From positions 62,001 through 126,000 of the forward strand of contig JBBPTG010000057.1 in NCBI GenBank assembly GCA_038093975.1: DNA of 64,000 nucleotides. Reading direction: 5' to 3'. The position numbers were made by a program, and so were the translations under genes. The number at the start of each line of letters is the position of its first letter. The stretch's first letter is position 1. Below are positions 13,768-24,750 of this stretch, piece by piece. The notes under the pieces were generated by a model, which saw nothing but the letters and a program-made list of their open reading frames with translations, was not told where the DNA came from and did no database searches. The stretch comes from Chalciporus piperatus (lineage: Eukaryota; Basidiomycota; Agaricomycetes; Boletales; Boletaceae).

Positions 13768-14270
13768 ATGTTGCCTCTCGTCCTCTACGATATCCCCTCC
13801 AAGCTCCCAGGTAACAACTGGACTCCCAACTCCGTTGATCTAGATTCGTCTTGAGCTACAAGAAACTTCCCTTCGAGCCCGTCTGGATTGAGTACCCAGA
13901 TATCGTTCCCAGGATGAAAGAGCTCGGAGCCATACACGGTCCCTGTTCTTAGCAACCCCAACACCGGTGCTCTAGCGATTCCTGGGTGATCGCTGAGCGC
14001 TGAGAAGCTGGGCTTGGCGTGCCGGGTGCCGCTTCGAGGTTCTCTTTCCTGCGCACGTCACAGATTCTGAACGAGCATTTCTTGGAGCTAAAGTTGACGA
14101 ATGGTCTCCTAAAGGACCAACCCGCGATGGTAACTGGGCAGCCCTCGAGAAGGGTTTGGATACCATACCTTTTCTTATGCGGATATCATTCTCGCGTGCC
14201 GCATTCTTTCGGGTTTATCAGGACGCGGAATGGGCCAAGATTCGTTGAGAAAGAGTGTACCCTCGCCTGA
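13768..14270 (+). pseudogene. Frameshifted glutathione S-transferase-like pseudogene
   Basis: GST-like sequence can be followed only by changing frame several times. It opens with ATG and LPLVLYDIPSKLPGNNWTP, then RFVLSYKKLPFEPVWIEYPD in another frame, then PYTVPVLSNPNTGAL shifted again, then DSWVIAE, then LFPAHVTDSERAFLGAKVDEW, and a C-terminal remnant (YADIILACRIL, then VYQDAEWAKI). The order and spacing match a fungal GST: thioredoxin-like N-domain, linker, helical C-domain. At least four shifts and several stops separate the pieces. A few could be introns, but no consistent GT-AG set repairs them all. I read it as decayed, not expressed as a full enzyme. Confidence 0.75.
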
Positions 14271-14802
14271 AGGATGATCGATATCAATGATCGCCTCTGC
14301 TTGTCGTTTTTTTCGACCTCCAAGAACTGTTTGCACACTGCACAGTAATGTCCTCTAGGCCGATCCCGCATCGTGCTTCAACGACGTCCAACGGTCTACA
14401 AGCCTTGTCGCAAGGACAATAGTTCACAAAGATAATAGTTCTGAACCAGGTTATGATGTTGCAAGGGCTACAAAACGATACATGGATGTAAAGACGAGAG
14501 ATGTTCCAGGTTTTGTCGACATGCCGTGCCCTGTATCAACGTCGATACGACACTTCCTATGCTGGTCAATGTTCTCGAGAGATCAGGACTCCGTATTCGA
14601 AGTCACTGGCACTGTCATCGACGGTAGAGCAGTCTCCATCGCGCAGCGTGGCATTCTCCCTTGAAGAAGAAGAAGGTAAAAATTTGCGCGAAGGTTCTTA
14701 TACGGGCTCGGCTAATTGTTTCCCACGGTGTCCTATAATTGGGACTTCCCTCAAGCTTCGGTGTTGCACTTGAAGGTGAGCATCATACGTGACTTCAAGG
14801 TG
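14271..14802. other. Spacer before the uS15m gene
   Basis: About 0.5 kb between the GST remnant and the uS15m start. It should contain the uS15m promoter. Short plus-strand frames near 14480-14770 have no motif I recognise. Confidence 0.4.
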
Positions 14803-15706
14803 ATGTTCAAGACGTGTTTCACGCAGGGTATGTTGTCCAGACGCGCGTGCATCTCATTCTGCATCTCATTCCGCCATCCTAGCTTCACGCTGTCTCGCGT
14901 CCTCGAGCCGGGCAGAGCTGCACACCACCGCCATCCGTCAGGCCAAGAAAACGGTCTCAAAGGCACAGAAAAAGATAGACATTAAACAAGGCAAAGACGC
15001 TGCCCGTCTTTACGCCGTCCTCGGTTCCGAATACAACAAAGCAGACAAGTGGATAGGATGCGACCTTCAAACCGCCATCCTCACGCAGGACGCGCTTCAC
15101 TCCGATGACGCAGAGTCCCAGGTCATGCGCTTTCCGGAAGGCGAAGTGAATATACCTGCACATCTAAGCTATGGGATTGAAGGAAGCGAGGGAAGGAAAT
15201 TGATGTTTGAAGTTTTGCCAACCTTGACGGCCGAGAAGGGCGCGACGACGTTCGACGAGAGTACGGTCGAGAATACGAAGGAGGCTATGGCGGAAGAGCT
15301 GCAAAAGGCGAACATGTTCGCGAAACTTGTCGACCTTCGGAACGCAAACGCGAAAGGCCTCGCTTTCGAGAACCGCAGACGTATCATCGCAGCATTCTCG
15401 ACCCCCGAGCAGCCAAACGACACAGGCCGGCCGGAGGTTCAAGGTACGAGTACTCCAATATGCTATCCGTTTCGGACCACTCACTTCGCCACAGTCGCCC
15501 TGCTGACATACCAGATCCGCAATTTGTGGACACATCTGCTACAGTTCCGCAAGGATGTTGCGAATCGTAGGGGCTTGCGTAACCTCGTCCACCAACGAGC
15601 CAAGACCCTCAAGTATCTGAAGCAAATGGATCGGGATCGCTACGAGGCAATTCTACCTCGACTAGGCCTTGAGCAAGGCAGCGTAGAAGGGGAATTAGTT
15701 GTTTAA
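14803..15706 (+). CDS. MRPS28: Mitochondrial small-subunit ribosomal protein uS15m
   Basis: Component of the mitochondrial 28S/37S subunit that binds small-subunit rRNA. Three exons: 14803-14827, 14883-15443 and 15495-15706, giving 265 residues. The first exon (MFKTCFTQ) joins SRCLASSSRAELHTT, an Arg/Ser-rich, acid-poor leader typical of mitochondrial import. The last junction creates PEVQVALLTYQIRNLWTHL, exactly the start of the S15 core, and the acceptor at 15494 is chosen for that reason rather than the later AG at 15514. The core continues with RRGLRNLVHQRAKTLKYL, the S15 signature. The N-terminal extension of about 180 residues is long, as usual for fungal mitochondrial S15. Symbol given by analogy to yeast MRPS28. 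Confidence 0.9.
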
Positions 15707-15942
15707 TCGCTAATATATTTCTTCATTTCTGTCCTTCGAACCCCCATTCATTCAGTTGGCATAGTTGGCATTAAGTGCGAGCGTACACATTTACCCAATA
15801 AAAGACTCGTAACGTATAAGTAGAAGTAATCAGGAAGATGGTGTGCTAAAGTTCGGTTATGGTAGCATAATAAACGCAGCGCCCAAGAACATAATTTACA
15901 CTGAACGTGAAAAGTCCACCGACCGTGCATAGCACCCTTCGT

Positions 15943-18828
15943 TCAGAAGAAATCGCCATAGTAATCGTCTTCAAACTCGTCATACTCATCCGAAAACCCG
16001 CAACACCAAGGGTCATCATGTATGTGCTTCTCCCCTGGAGCAGGAACGTGGTCTGGTCTGTCCATGGACAGCGTGACCTTTAAGCGAGGGATGTGTGTTT
16101 TCCGACCTTGCGGCGCTTCATATTCTTGATAATAGTCATGGTTTTCTTGTGGATCTGAGATAGAGTGCCTGGGATGTAGATTGTTAGTCCTGGATAAGAA
16201 GATAAACCGCTAAGCTGGGCGTACACGTCGTTCAGATGAACCTTGACTCTGGAGAGCTCAAAACATTCCCTCTCATTTGGAAGGTCAAGGCAATGAGCAC
16301 AGAGCCAGGTTGCTTCTTCAAGAGGGCCCAAGTCAAGGCCGTCTGGGATCGCGTTTTGTGAAACGAGGGCAGAGAGGATAGCCTGGCTGGCCTTGATTTC
16401 CTGGTCGACATCGACCACCTTCGGCTCAAGTTCTTCATCAATCAGTTTCCACCGGACATTTGCCCTGCCCGCATGATTGCGGTTGTTGTGAACGACCTAG
16501 TAAAACGTTAATTGAAAGTAGAAAAAGCAACAAGCATCCGAATTACTGCTGCGCGCCAGCCAAAGACGGAGGCTTCAGCTTCGTCCACCTCTTCGTCGGA
16601 CCACTCGAGGCATTCAAGACAAGCCAGCTCGTGATTTAACTGATCCATCTCGGCGGCCGTCGCGGTTTTAGGATCCAGGCCGCACGCTTCGACAATATTC
16701 GCGACAACTTTGCCAGCTTTCTCGTCCACCTGAAGAGGAACACAACTCCACCGCGAGCGACTGCCTATGGGGTAGTCGTATTGCTTGGTGGGATCGCCAG
16801 TAGGGTTATCCCAGTTGAAACCCTGCTGCTTGGTCAAGCAGCGATGCCCCATGACCTTGGGAAAGAAAAGGGGGTTGGACTTTACTCTGCGAGGGCGGGG
16901 AGTCAAACCAAATCCCCAAGGGTCGAACATGTCATCGTCTGAGTCGGAATCAGAGCTGAAATCAGAGTCGTACAGGCCGTAGAAGATACCAAAGCGAGGG
17001 TTGCAGCACTTGCAGTTGAAAACAGTAGTAGCGAGGGAGAGATCCTGGATGATCTGAGCATCGTCTGGGATGGGGGACTCAATAACTTTGCCCTTTCCTT
17101 TACCAGTAGGGTCGGTGGAAGACGAGCTCGACTTCTTATCAGTACTCGTGGAATCGGGGGCGTTGCCCGACTGAATAAGCCTGGACTTGGGATATAGCGA
17201 ATCCTTGACTTTTTGAACGAGCATCCCAAGTATTCGGTTACGCCATTCGCTGATGAGCGCGTCCATGTTGGCAACCACTGGCGCAAAAGTGTCCTCGATC
17301 ACTTCCGTTTCGGTGGGGAGCTCCAGAATTTCCAAAACCTGTGGCATCGCACAAAAGTCCATCGGCTCTGGCATGACGTCCGTCATAGGGAGGTGCGAGA
17401 TTTTGTAAGCCCGGAGTATGGATACTGCAATCCGTTTACGTGAAATAATCAGGGCTTTGCGTTCGCGATCAAGGCGCTGGGCTTTCATTTGCTGCATATA
17501 ATTGATCATTTCGCCCTGAATATTGACCCAGACTGCGATAGATAAGATAACGTATAGAACTAGGTGTTTATAACTTACTTCGGGGAGTTAAGCGAGTAGG
17601 TTGCTTCACGAGCCGATGGTGACATAGGTCATCGCGATAAGGAATTTGTTGGATCTCTGGTCCCCACCCGAGCTCCGTCAACTTCTCAATGATGCTGCGC
17701 AGGACAATTAATTGTATCTTCGACGCCGTACAGCTGCACTCACCCCTCTTTTCTTTCTCGCCTGAGGTCATCGAGCTGCTCCGAACGATCTTTGGCTTGG
17801 TTAGTCGCCCAAGCCTCAAGCAAAGCACCATGCTATCGGTGGATCATCAGTAACCCTACAGGCAGCTATCTGCGAGTGGCCAAACCTTTTCCATCTGGAT
17901 AACCAAGGCTTGGCGCTCCTTGACGAATCTATCGCGCTCTTCGGGGTCGGTAAAAGACGCCCGCTTTTGTTGGAACTCTTGCAAATCTTTGGAGTAATAA
18001 GAAGGGCGTCCACGTTCTATGAAAAAGTACGAATCAAGGCCAAGGAACGACGAGCAACAACTCTGCCCTTACTGCCGTATTTACTAGGAACTGCTTTGTA
18101 CACGGACTCCCCACCAAAAACGGGGTAGTCATCAACCATGCTGTGTGGCCGGGGGTTAGCCATGGGATGCACACGCCGAACGCTATACTCACCACTCCTT
18201 GGCGCATTTAGAACAAATACGCCTTCCAATCCTCCAATCAACCGATCGGATGTTCGGGGCCAAGCATTCCTGCATGATAGTTAGGGGCAAGGTGGAATGC
18301 AAGGAATGGATGAACCCACATGGCAATGAGTATCGAATGCCAAATTCGCAAAATGCAGCTCGCTCATGTAAGGGGGGCAGTCCGGCAAATCGGGCACATT
18401 TTTACGGGCGGTTATCCAAATAGATAGGGCAGAACGGTGCATGAGCAAGTGTCTGAACTGCTTGGTGGTGCGCGCAAGGCGCAACACATCGAGAGGCCTG
18501 AGATGCCCAAATATCTAAGACCCAAGATAGGATACCGTGTTACTACTAAGAATAAGAATAACATTCAGGGGGTGCGCACCTCAAACAAGATATCCATGGG
18601 CATTTCCATGAGGCCGGCGAGTCTGCCTACGACTCGGCCCCATCTGGGTTTCTTGGATTTCATTTGCTCGACTTGAGAGGACTCGGCTCCATCGGCATCT
18701 GTGACCCGCTGCCTCTTCCTCGAACTCGAACTGGCGATACGGGTGGAGGCTCTGGGCTTCTTGACGTTATCACCAGGCGCTTGTGTAGCCTTGGCTGACT
18801 GAGGCTGAGCTCTTTTCTTGGGAGCCAT
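15943..18828 (-). CDS. F-box domain protein, large
   Basis: Probable substrate adaptor of an SCF ubiquitin ligase. The N-terminus MAPKKRAQPQ is basic and low-complexity with a likely nuclear signal. Then LMEMPMDILFEV begins an F-box (split by an intron near 18.57 kb) that continues HPLDVLRLARTTKQFRHLL and later LPDCPPYMSE, the layout of mushroom F-box proteins. Next are a CxxC-type segment (RICSKCAKEW) and a long charged helical region with many Arg/Glu. After that come acidic DSDFSSDSDSDDDMFDPWG and CLECLEWSDEEVDEAEASV stretches, and an acidic tail ending DDYYGDFF at TGA 15943-15945. The upstream GTG codon in frame is not used; ATG is at 18828. Target substrate unknown. It shares a 234 bp divergent promoter with the importin gene. 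Confidence 0.75.
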
Positions 18829-19062
18829 CACGATCTGTGGTGGTATCAGGAAAGACCGGACGTGTTAATGATGGTGGTGAGAGACAAGGAGGAGACCGAG
18901 CGGAATTCAATTTACACTCGGCCCCAGCTTTCACTGAGTTTGTCTCGCGGAAATTGCCGCCAGAACGCGTTCATAGCCCACGTGACCTGGCGTAGCACGA
19001 GGAGCACAAGATAAAGACAGAGCGCGAACGAAACGCCATCGCTCATTTCTTGACCATCGACC
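18829..19062. promoter_or_regulatory. Short bidirectional promoter region
   Basis: Only 234 bp separate the ATG of the F-box gene (-) from the ATG of the importin gene (+). Both promoters must lie here or overlap the 5' UTRs. No TATA box is obvious. Confidence 0.5.
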
Positions 19063-22000
19063 ATGACGATGATGGGCATCCCGCAGATATTGAAAGACAC
19101 ACTCAGTGCCGATGTCAATATCAGAATTGCAGCAGAGCTCAAGCTTTCCGAGGTGCTTCAGCATCCAGGTAAACCAGGTCGTTCCGAACAAGGTCATTCA
19201 ATCTGATGTCAACTTGACGCGTTTACAGAGGCAGGACTGGCCCTTTCTCAAATTGCATTGGCCCAAGACGCGGCGGTGTCCCTTAGACAGATAAGTCGCT
19301 TTGATCCTTTGTCGCAAGCCGCGTCATGACATTGGTGGCCCAATACTCGGCGAGCATCATCCTCAGAAAGTACGTGAGCGAGCGATGGTCTCCCTATTTC
19401 CCTCAATTCAAAGGAAATGCACCCCCCGTGGAGGTGAACGCGCTCACCTCATTTCCGACTTTGATTAATGTCTATGTAGACAAAGGTGCAGATTCGCCAA
19501 AATGTCTTCAATGGGCTTTCGGATCCGGATCGCAAAATAAGATCACTTAGTGTTCGTGTCATGGTTATGTCGATGGCCTTGACCCTGACCCAAATACCCA
19601 GGCCCACGCGCTATCCTCGATTGCGTCCTGTGACTGGCCCGATGAATATCCTGAGCTGCTCAATGGCCTTATCCAACTCATCTCTTCCAGTTCTCCCAAT
19701 TCAGTTCACGGGGCGATGCAAGTATTGACCGAGTTCATCAAATCAGACCTCACCGAAGATCAAATTCTACCCGTGCTCCGCCAGCTCCTCCCAGTCCTCC
19801 TTGCGATCATGAATGATGCACAGGTGAGCCTGCAGTGATTCACAAATTCCTGTAGCTCATGGTGTACTCAGCAACACGGCCCATTAACTCGTTCACGAAG
19901 TGTTTCCGTCTTCTGTCAATGTGTCACCGCACTCTACATGGTCAAGGAGCAGCATCCGCAAGCCGTGAAGGAGGCCACTGAGAACATCCTACCGATATGG
20001 CTAGATACGTTCAGAGCAACTTTGCAGCACTCTGTCCTCGATACGCTAAATCAACCCATTTGGGACAATTTGTCCGTTAGGATCCAAGTCTACAAAGTAA
20101 GTATCCGCCCAAACTATGACAATATTGTACCATTGACATACAGTCGGGACTGTAGGCATTGGACATAATTAACACCGCATTCCCTAGAGGGTTGAAGGCA
20201 TACGCGGAGTCATTCCTAGACTGCTCACTCTCCGATCTCAAAGGTGTCCTTGCGAGCTATGACAAGTTTTATATCAACGCGACTGAATCAGTCCCCCCAT
20301 CGACCGAGGACGATCCCATTGAGCTTCCGCATCTTATCTGCCCAATATTTGATTTCCTCTCCAATGTCGTCCGCGGAGGAAAGGCAAAACAATGGCTTGA
20401 CAGGCAAAGTAACCCCCAAAATCTTATCCAACTAGTTGGTGCAATTTTCCAATTCTCCCAGATGACGGCGGAAGATGTAGGTTGCTCTCATTTTCAGCAT
20501 TGTGATTGCTGACGGGCCGAACAGGAGGATACGTGGGCAACGAACGCCAACGCTTTCGTCGCACAAGAGGAAGATGAAGCAGAAGTTTACGGTGTCCGTG
20601 TTGCTGGGTTTGGACTGCTGAATGTATGGGACTAAGCTCTTACATCGGCTGAACTGATCTCACCTGATTGTATTCCATAGACCATCCTGGGCCGCTCGCC
20701 AGCGGAGGTTTGCGCCACTTTCCAGGGCATCCTGGAGCAAATCATAAGCTCATGCGAAGCTTCTCGAAAAGCAGGAGTGCAATATTGGCAAGTTAACCTA
20801 GGTGATACTTATGGGAGTCGACTCACTTGATAACCACAGGTGGAAGCCTTTCGAAGCCTCACTTGCAGCAATTGGATCCCAAGCCGAGGACATCCTCGAA
20901 TGCATTGAAGACGAGCAAGAATCAGGACGCCAGAAGCCACTCGATATCGAGCAGCTGCTCGCAAACGTCATACCTTCCCTTCTTGGCCAAACTGGTCAGC
21001 TGAAATTCTAATATCGCTTTTGCCTTGTCTGATTTGTGTTGCGACAAGACTTCCCATTTCTCCAAGGCAGGGGCTTCGTGTTTGCAAGTCAGTTTGCAAA
21101 GGTGCTACCTCTGCAGATGGCAGGGCAATACCTCGAAGCGGCGATGCACGTAATCGAATCCAGTTCGTCCGGCATTCCTGTGAAAGTTTCGGCTGTGAAG
21201 GCCGTACACAAGTTAGGATCTACGTGTACTCAATCTTATGCCCAACTGATAATTGGATGTATTCCAGCTTTTGTCAAGGGGCCGAAGATTCTGCTTTAAT
21301 GCCGTATGTGACTCGAATTGCTCAGGACCTTGGACCCTTCCTGCTCGTCACTACCGAAGACACACTGTCTCTAGTTCTGGGGACGATGTCAGTTGTGCTT
21401 GATGTTGACAAGGCTTCATGGCTTACAACTGACTTGGCCAACTCGCTCGTCCTCGCTACTCTGGAGGTGTGGACAAAGAACAGCAAAGGCAAGCCTGATC
21501 GATGCTGCGGTATAAAGGCTCACTTTATCCCTGGCAGATCCCATTTTCCTTTCAATCTTCACAGATATCCTTGCTTCGCTTGCCAAATCGTCCGCCCCAG
21601 GCGTGTATGAGACTGTCGTAAAGCAGGCCCTACCAACGCTTTGCACTGCTATCTCGACGGCCAAGCTTGAGGAATCCTGGATTGCAGGTTCAGCGATCGA
21701 TCTTGTTTCGAGTCTCATCCGAGGAGCCCCAGAGAGTGGTCTCGGAGAAGGTTTCTTCACCCTTCTCGCCCCCAACCTGTTCACATGTTTGAAAGATGCG
21801 GAGGACAGGGATGTCCTACAGGTTCGTAAGCGCTTACTCTGACCTGCAGCTCATCTTTTGACGTCTTTGCAGAATGGTGTCATTTGCCTCACGCTTATCG
21901 TCCGGAAGGACTGTTCCCAAATTCTATCATGGCATGATCCCTCTGGTCAATCTGGCCTTGAACATGTCCTGAGGCTGATCGCCAAGCTGCTACAAAACGA

Positions 22001-23093
22001 AGACGAATCTGGTGGGCTTGTGATCGGTGACCTGATCATCCACGTCCTCCGCCGAGCTGGAGACGCTGTCCTTCCCGTACTCCCCGAACTACTTCAGGCG
22101 ATGGTAGAACAAATGCTCACCGCCAAGACTGCAACATTCCTGCAAAGTCTAGTTATTCCTTTTGTGTTTTTGTTACATAACCAGGCGAATTCAGTACTGA
22201 GCATGCTCGAGTCGACAACGGTTCAAGGTCGAACCGCCCTCGACATCCTGATTCACACGTGGTGTGAAAACGCGGAAACGTTTCAAGGTTTCTGGCCAAC
22301 CAGAATCAGTACGCTCACGCTGGCTGAGCTGTATGCGTCTGGCCGCCCAAGTTTGCAGAACTTGATTGTCAAGGGTGATATTATTATCAAGCCGGAAACC
22401 AAGAATGGTGAGTTTGTTCGCGATGCTTGGTATTCGGTCGTGGGACTGGTTTTTAATGACTTTCATCGCGCTCTTGCCGTGGTAGTGATTATGACGAGAT
22501 CCCGGACCAAGGCGAGTGCGTGTCAATTTCGATTCTCTCTTCTGCGTTTGGGACGGTGATTTGATTGGTGTTCTCACCTGTTATTTTCTCGTTCTTGTAG
22601 CACCCCTCGAGTTCACATCCGTGACGTTCCCCGTCAAGGCCCTCAAGCTGCTCGTGCACGACCTACGTTCTAAATCCGAATCCGTCTCCTTCCCCGGAGG
22701 AGAGGGTTTCGTAGACAGTGACGACGAGGACGAAGGATGGACAGAGGAAGAACAACAGAACCAAGGATTCAAAGAGGAGGAATTCGCCTTCCTCTCTGAG
22801 ATGCTCGGTCCCCGAGGAGCCAATTTCGACAACGACGACATCTTTGACGAAAGCGATGATGAAGACCTCAAGAACGACCCCATATCTCAGATCGACCTCA
22901 AGGTGAATATTTTGTCCTCGTCTTTCCTGGACACATGCGACGCAGTGGAATGGCACTGACTTTTCTGGAATAGGACCATATCATCACGTTCTTTAAAGAT
23001 AGTGCGGCGAGGAACGTCAACAACTTTGCTGCAAACGTTGACCAGCTTTCCGCTGAGGAGACGCTCGTTGTGCGCCAGATCGTAGGGCAGTAA
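19063..23093 (+). CDS. Importin-9/Kap114-type beta-karyopherin
   Basis: HEAT-repeat nuclear import receptor; relatives import histones, TBP and ribosomal proteins. The start MTMMGIPQILKDTLSADVN leads into an importin-beta N-terminal domain (AELKLSEVLQHPE; AAVSLRQ then SASIILRKYVSERWSP), which binds RanGTP. HEAT-like helices follow over about 1,000 residues. Near the C-terminus is a strongly acidic loop (DSDDEDEGWTEEEQQNQG and DDIFDESDDEDLKND) as in importin-9 relatives. The end is DHIITFFKDSAARNVNNFA, with TAA at 23091-23093. Exons 1-4 are 19063-19168, 19229-19290, 19347-19433 and from 19480. The intron between exons 2 and 3 appears to be AT-AC (see findings). Other introns are GT-AG, about 15 in all. 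Exact paralogue identity is moderately sure. Confidence 0.85.
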
Positions 23094-23519
23094 TTCTGTT
23101 TTCATGAACCAGCTCGGCTGCCAGACGAAGGAGATACGTAAATGTGGTGTACACTATTAGACGTCGGAATGGATAAGTGACATTTGGTGGTCCCTGTGTA
23201 GATTCTGGTTCGTTCATCCTTCAGATTACCTCGAAGGTTGCTCTTTCCATTCGACCGTCGGAGAACTGTCATTGATTCTATCGGTGTGGATATTCATTTC
23301 CACCCCATTCAACGAATGGAACGGTATCCGTACATACTACAAACATGCAGCATACACAAATAACGAACCTTCATAAGCTAAGACGTGAATACAATACTCG
23401 GTGCGGGTCCTAAAACAATCCAACCGCCTACGGTCGAATGGCCCACGATCCAATGTTGTCCGTTATCAAGACTCAGAGAGTGGCAAATGCCGCCGCCGAG
23501 GCATCAAGAGGATCATACT
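23094..23519. other. Intergenic, no gene seen
   Basis: The 3' flank of the importin gene. No coding signal is convincing on either strand. Confidence 0.4.
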
Positions 23520-23760
23520 AGTAGGTGAAGGCTATGATGGAGAGTGAGTTCATTCATAGCCAGAGGGAACAGCTTGGAAGAAACACAAACATACCCATCC
23601 AAAGCAGTATGGTAGGAGGGACGAACCCCGTAAGCTGGATGGGCTTGCGACCCCATGAATCGATGAGAAGGAACATCACAAAAATAGCAGAATCATAACA
23701 TGCCCAAACACGGTATCTCACCGCCGGCTGACCAAAATAGGACAATACATGTCATCGGAG
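23520..23760 (-). pseudogene. Fragment of an MFS phosphate-transporter-like gene
   Basis: A 63-codon minus-strand frame reads FVMFLLIDSWGRKPIQLTGF and then a hydrophobic run. The xIDxxGRKPIQLxGF block is what I recall from the middle of PHO84-type phosphate permeases, at the cytosolic loop between two membrane segments. Nothing recognisable lies before it, and after it a stop breaks a short continuation resembling the next helix (SIIAFTY). It is far too short to be a transporter. I read it as a relic, with modest confidence. Confidence 0.4.
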
Positions 23761-24005
23761 AGAACTCGGTCATTCATTCGACGTGCTGTCCTCAATACTT
23801 TCATCGAGTGCGAACTGTACTGTAGCATGTATTGCAATATATTGTGTGTAATAAAAATGAAAATGCACCCTACCCAATCCTTATTTTGCCCTCAGCTATT
23901 AGTACCGTGACTACTTACTGAGCTGATACTAATAGCGGACTACCTTAGCGCACGTCGTAGTACATAGGGTTCAGAGGTTTTCCCACGATACCTAATCTTG
24001 TCTTC

Positions 24006-24038
24006 TCTCGCTCAACTCTCGCTCAACTCTCGCTCAAC
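24006..24038. repeat. Three perfect tandem copies of an 11-mer
   Basis: TCTCGCTCAAC is repeated three times without mismatch. It lies just upstream of a short plus-strand frame starting at 24061 that I cannot assign. Confidence 0.8.
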
Positions 24039-24060
24039 ACCTCCATCTCTTACCACCACC

Positions 24061-24315
24061 ATGCGCAAACTAGAACAATGCATCCGCAGCCCGGACGAAG
24101 ATGAATCCTCTGTGGTAGATCGACCCACAACAGTGCGTCTTACGATCTGGTTCAATGTTGACAAGTTAATCAAGATCACGCAGATAATATCACAACTTGA
24201 AGATAACGCCAGCAAGAACGGACTCGGGCGATCCCAAATGTCCTCCAGTTTGGCCGAAAGCGCACGGAGGGTAAGTTTCTCATATTATAAGTGTGTGTAT
24301 GCATGCATATATTGA
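24061..24315 (+). other. Possible short coding exon, unassigned
   Basis: An ATG at 24061 opens a frame (MRKLEQCIRSPDEDESSVVD) of about 70 residues up to a GTAAGT donor near 24271. It looks less random than its neighbours, with a putative amphipathic helix (VDKLIKITQIISQLED). I found no matching downstream exon. It may be a gene fragment or chance. Confidence 0.2.
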
Positions 24316-24464
24316 GTATATGCGCCCGAGCCCCGAGATCCGAGTCCCTGACTACCTCACAGTCACCGAACAAGCAAAACTGGCAGTATGTATGTGCCGC
24401 CTAACGTTCAGGTTTACTCATCATCTCCACTGACTTTGGGCTCATTCGGGTTACATTCCTGAGT

Positions 24465-24750
24465 GATACATTGTAGCCCGCAAGTCGGCACGACGCACCT
24501 CGGCGACGTTTCTTTCCCGAAGGTGCCCGCCGCGAGTGCGTGTGAAGATAGGATGCTCCATGGTACAAAATTCCCGAGGGAGCCCGCGAGTTGGTACGAC
24601 GCCACTCCATAGTGGTGTTTCTCGATTCCGTCTGGCCCCAAGGTGACCGCTGCGAGTGTGGGTGAAGATTCAACTCCCCCTGGCCCTGGATGGATTCCCG
24701 AGCGAATGAGACGTTGTAGCCCCCGAGTTGGCGCGATGCACTTCGTTGGA
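24465..24750. repeat. Degenerate repeat units, about 110-135 bp
   Basis: A motif like TTGTAGCCCGCAAGTCGGC followed by ACGACGCAC near 24473 recurs in altered form near 24580 (CCGCGAGTTGGTACGACGCC) and 24714 (TTGTAGCCCCCGAGTTGGCG). Between them, GGTGCCCGCCGCGAGTGCGT near 24520 recurs as GGTGACCGCTGCGAGTGTGG near 24642. The copies are diverged. It may be a decayed mobile element or a local duplication; no terminal repeats or transposase are visible. Confidence 0.5.

Noticed and set aside
15515..15600. Alternative acceptor at 15514 for the last exon of uS15m
   Set aside because: It puts the conserved S15 core out of frame; the acceptor at 15494 restores PEVQVALLTYQIRNLW.
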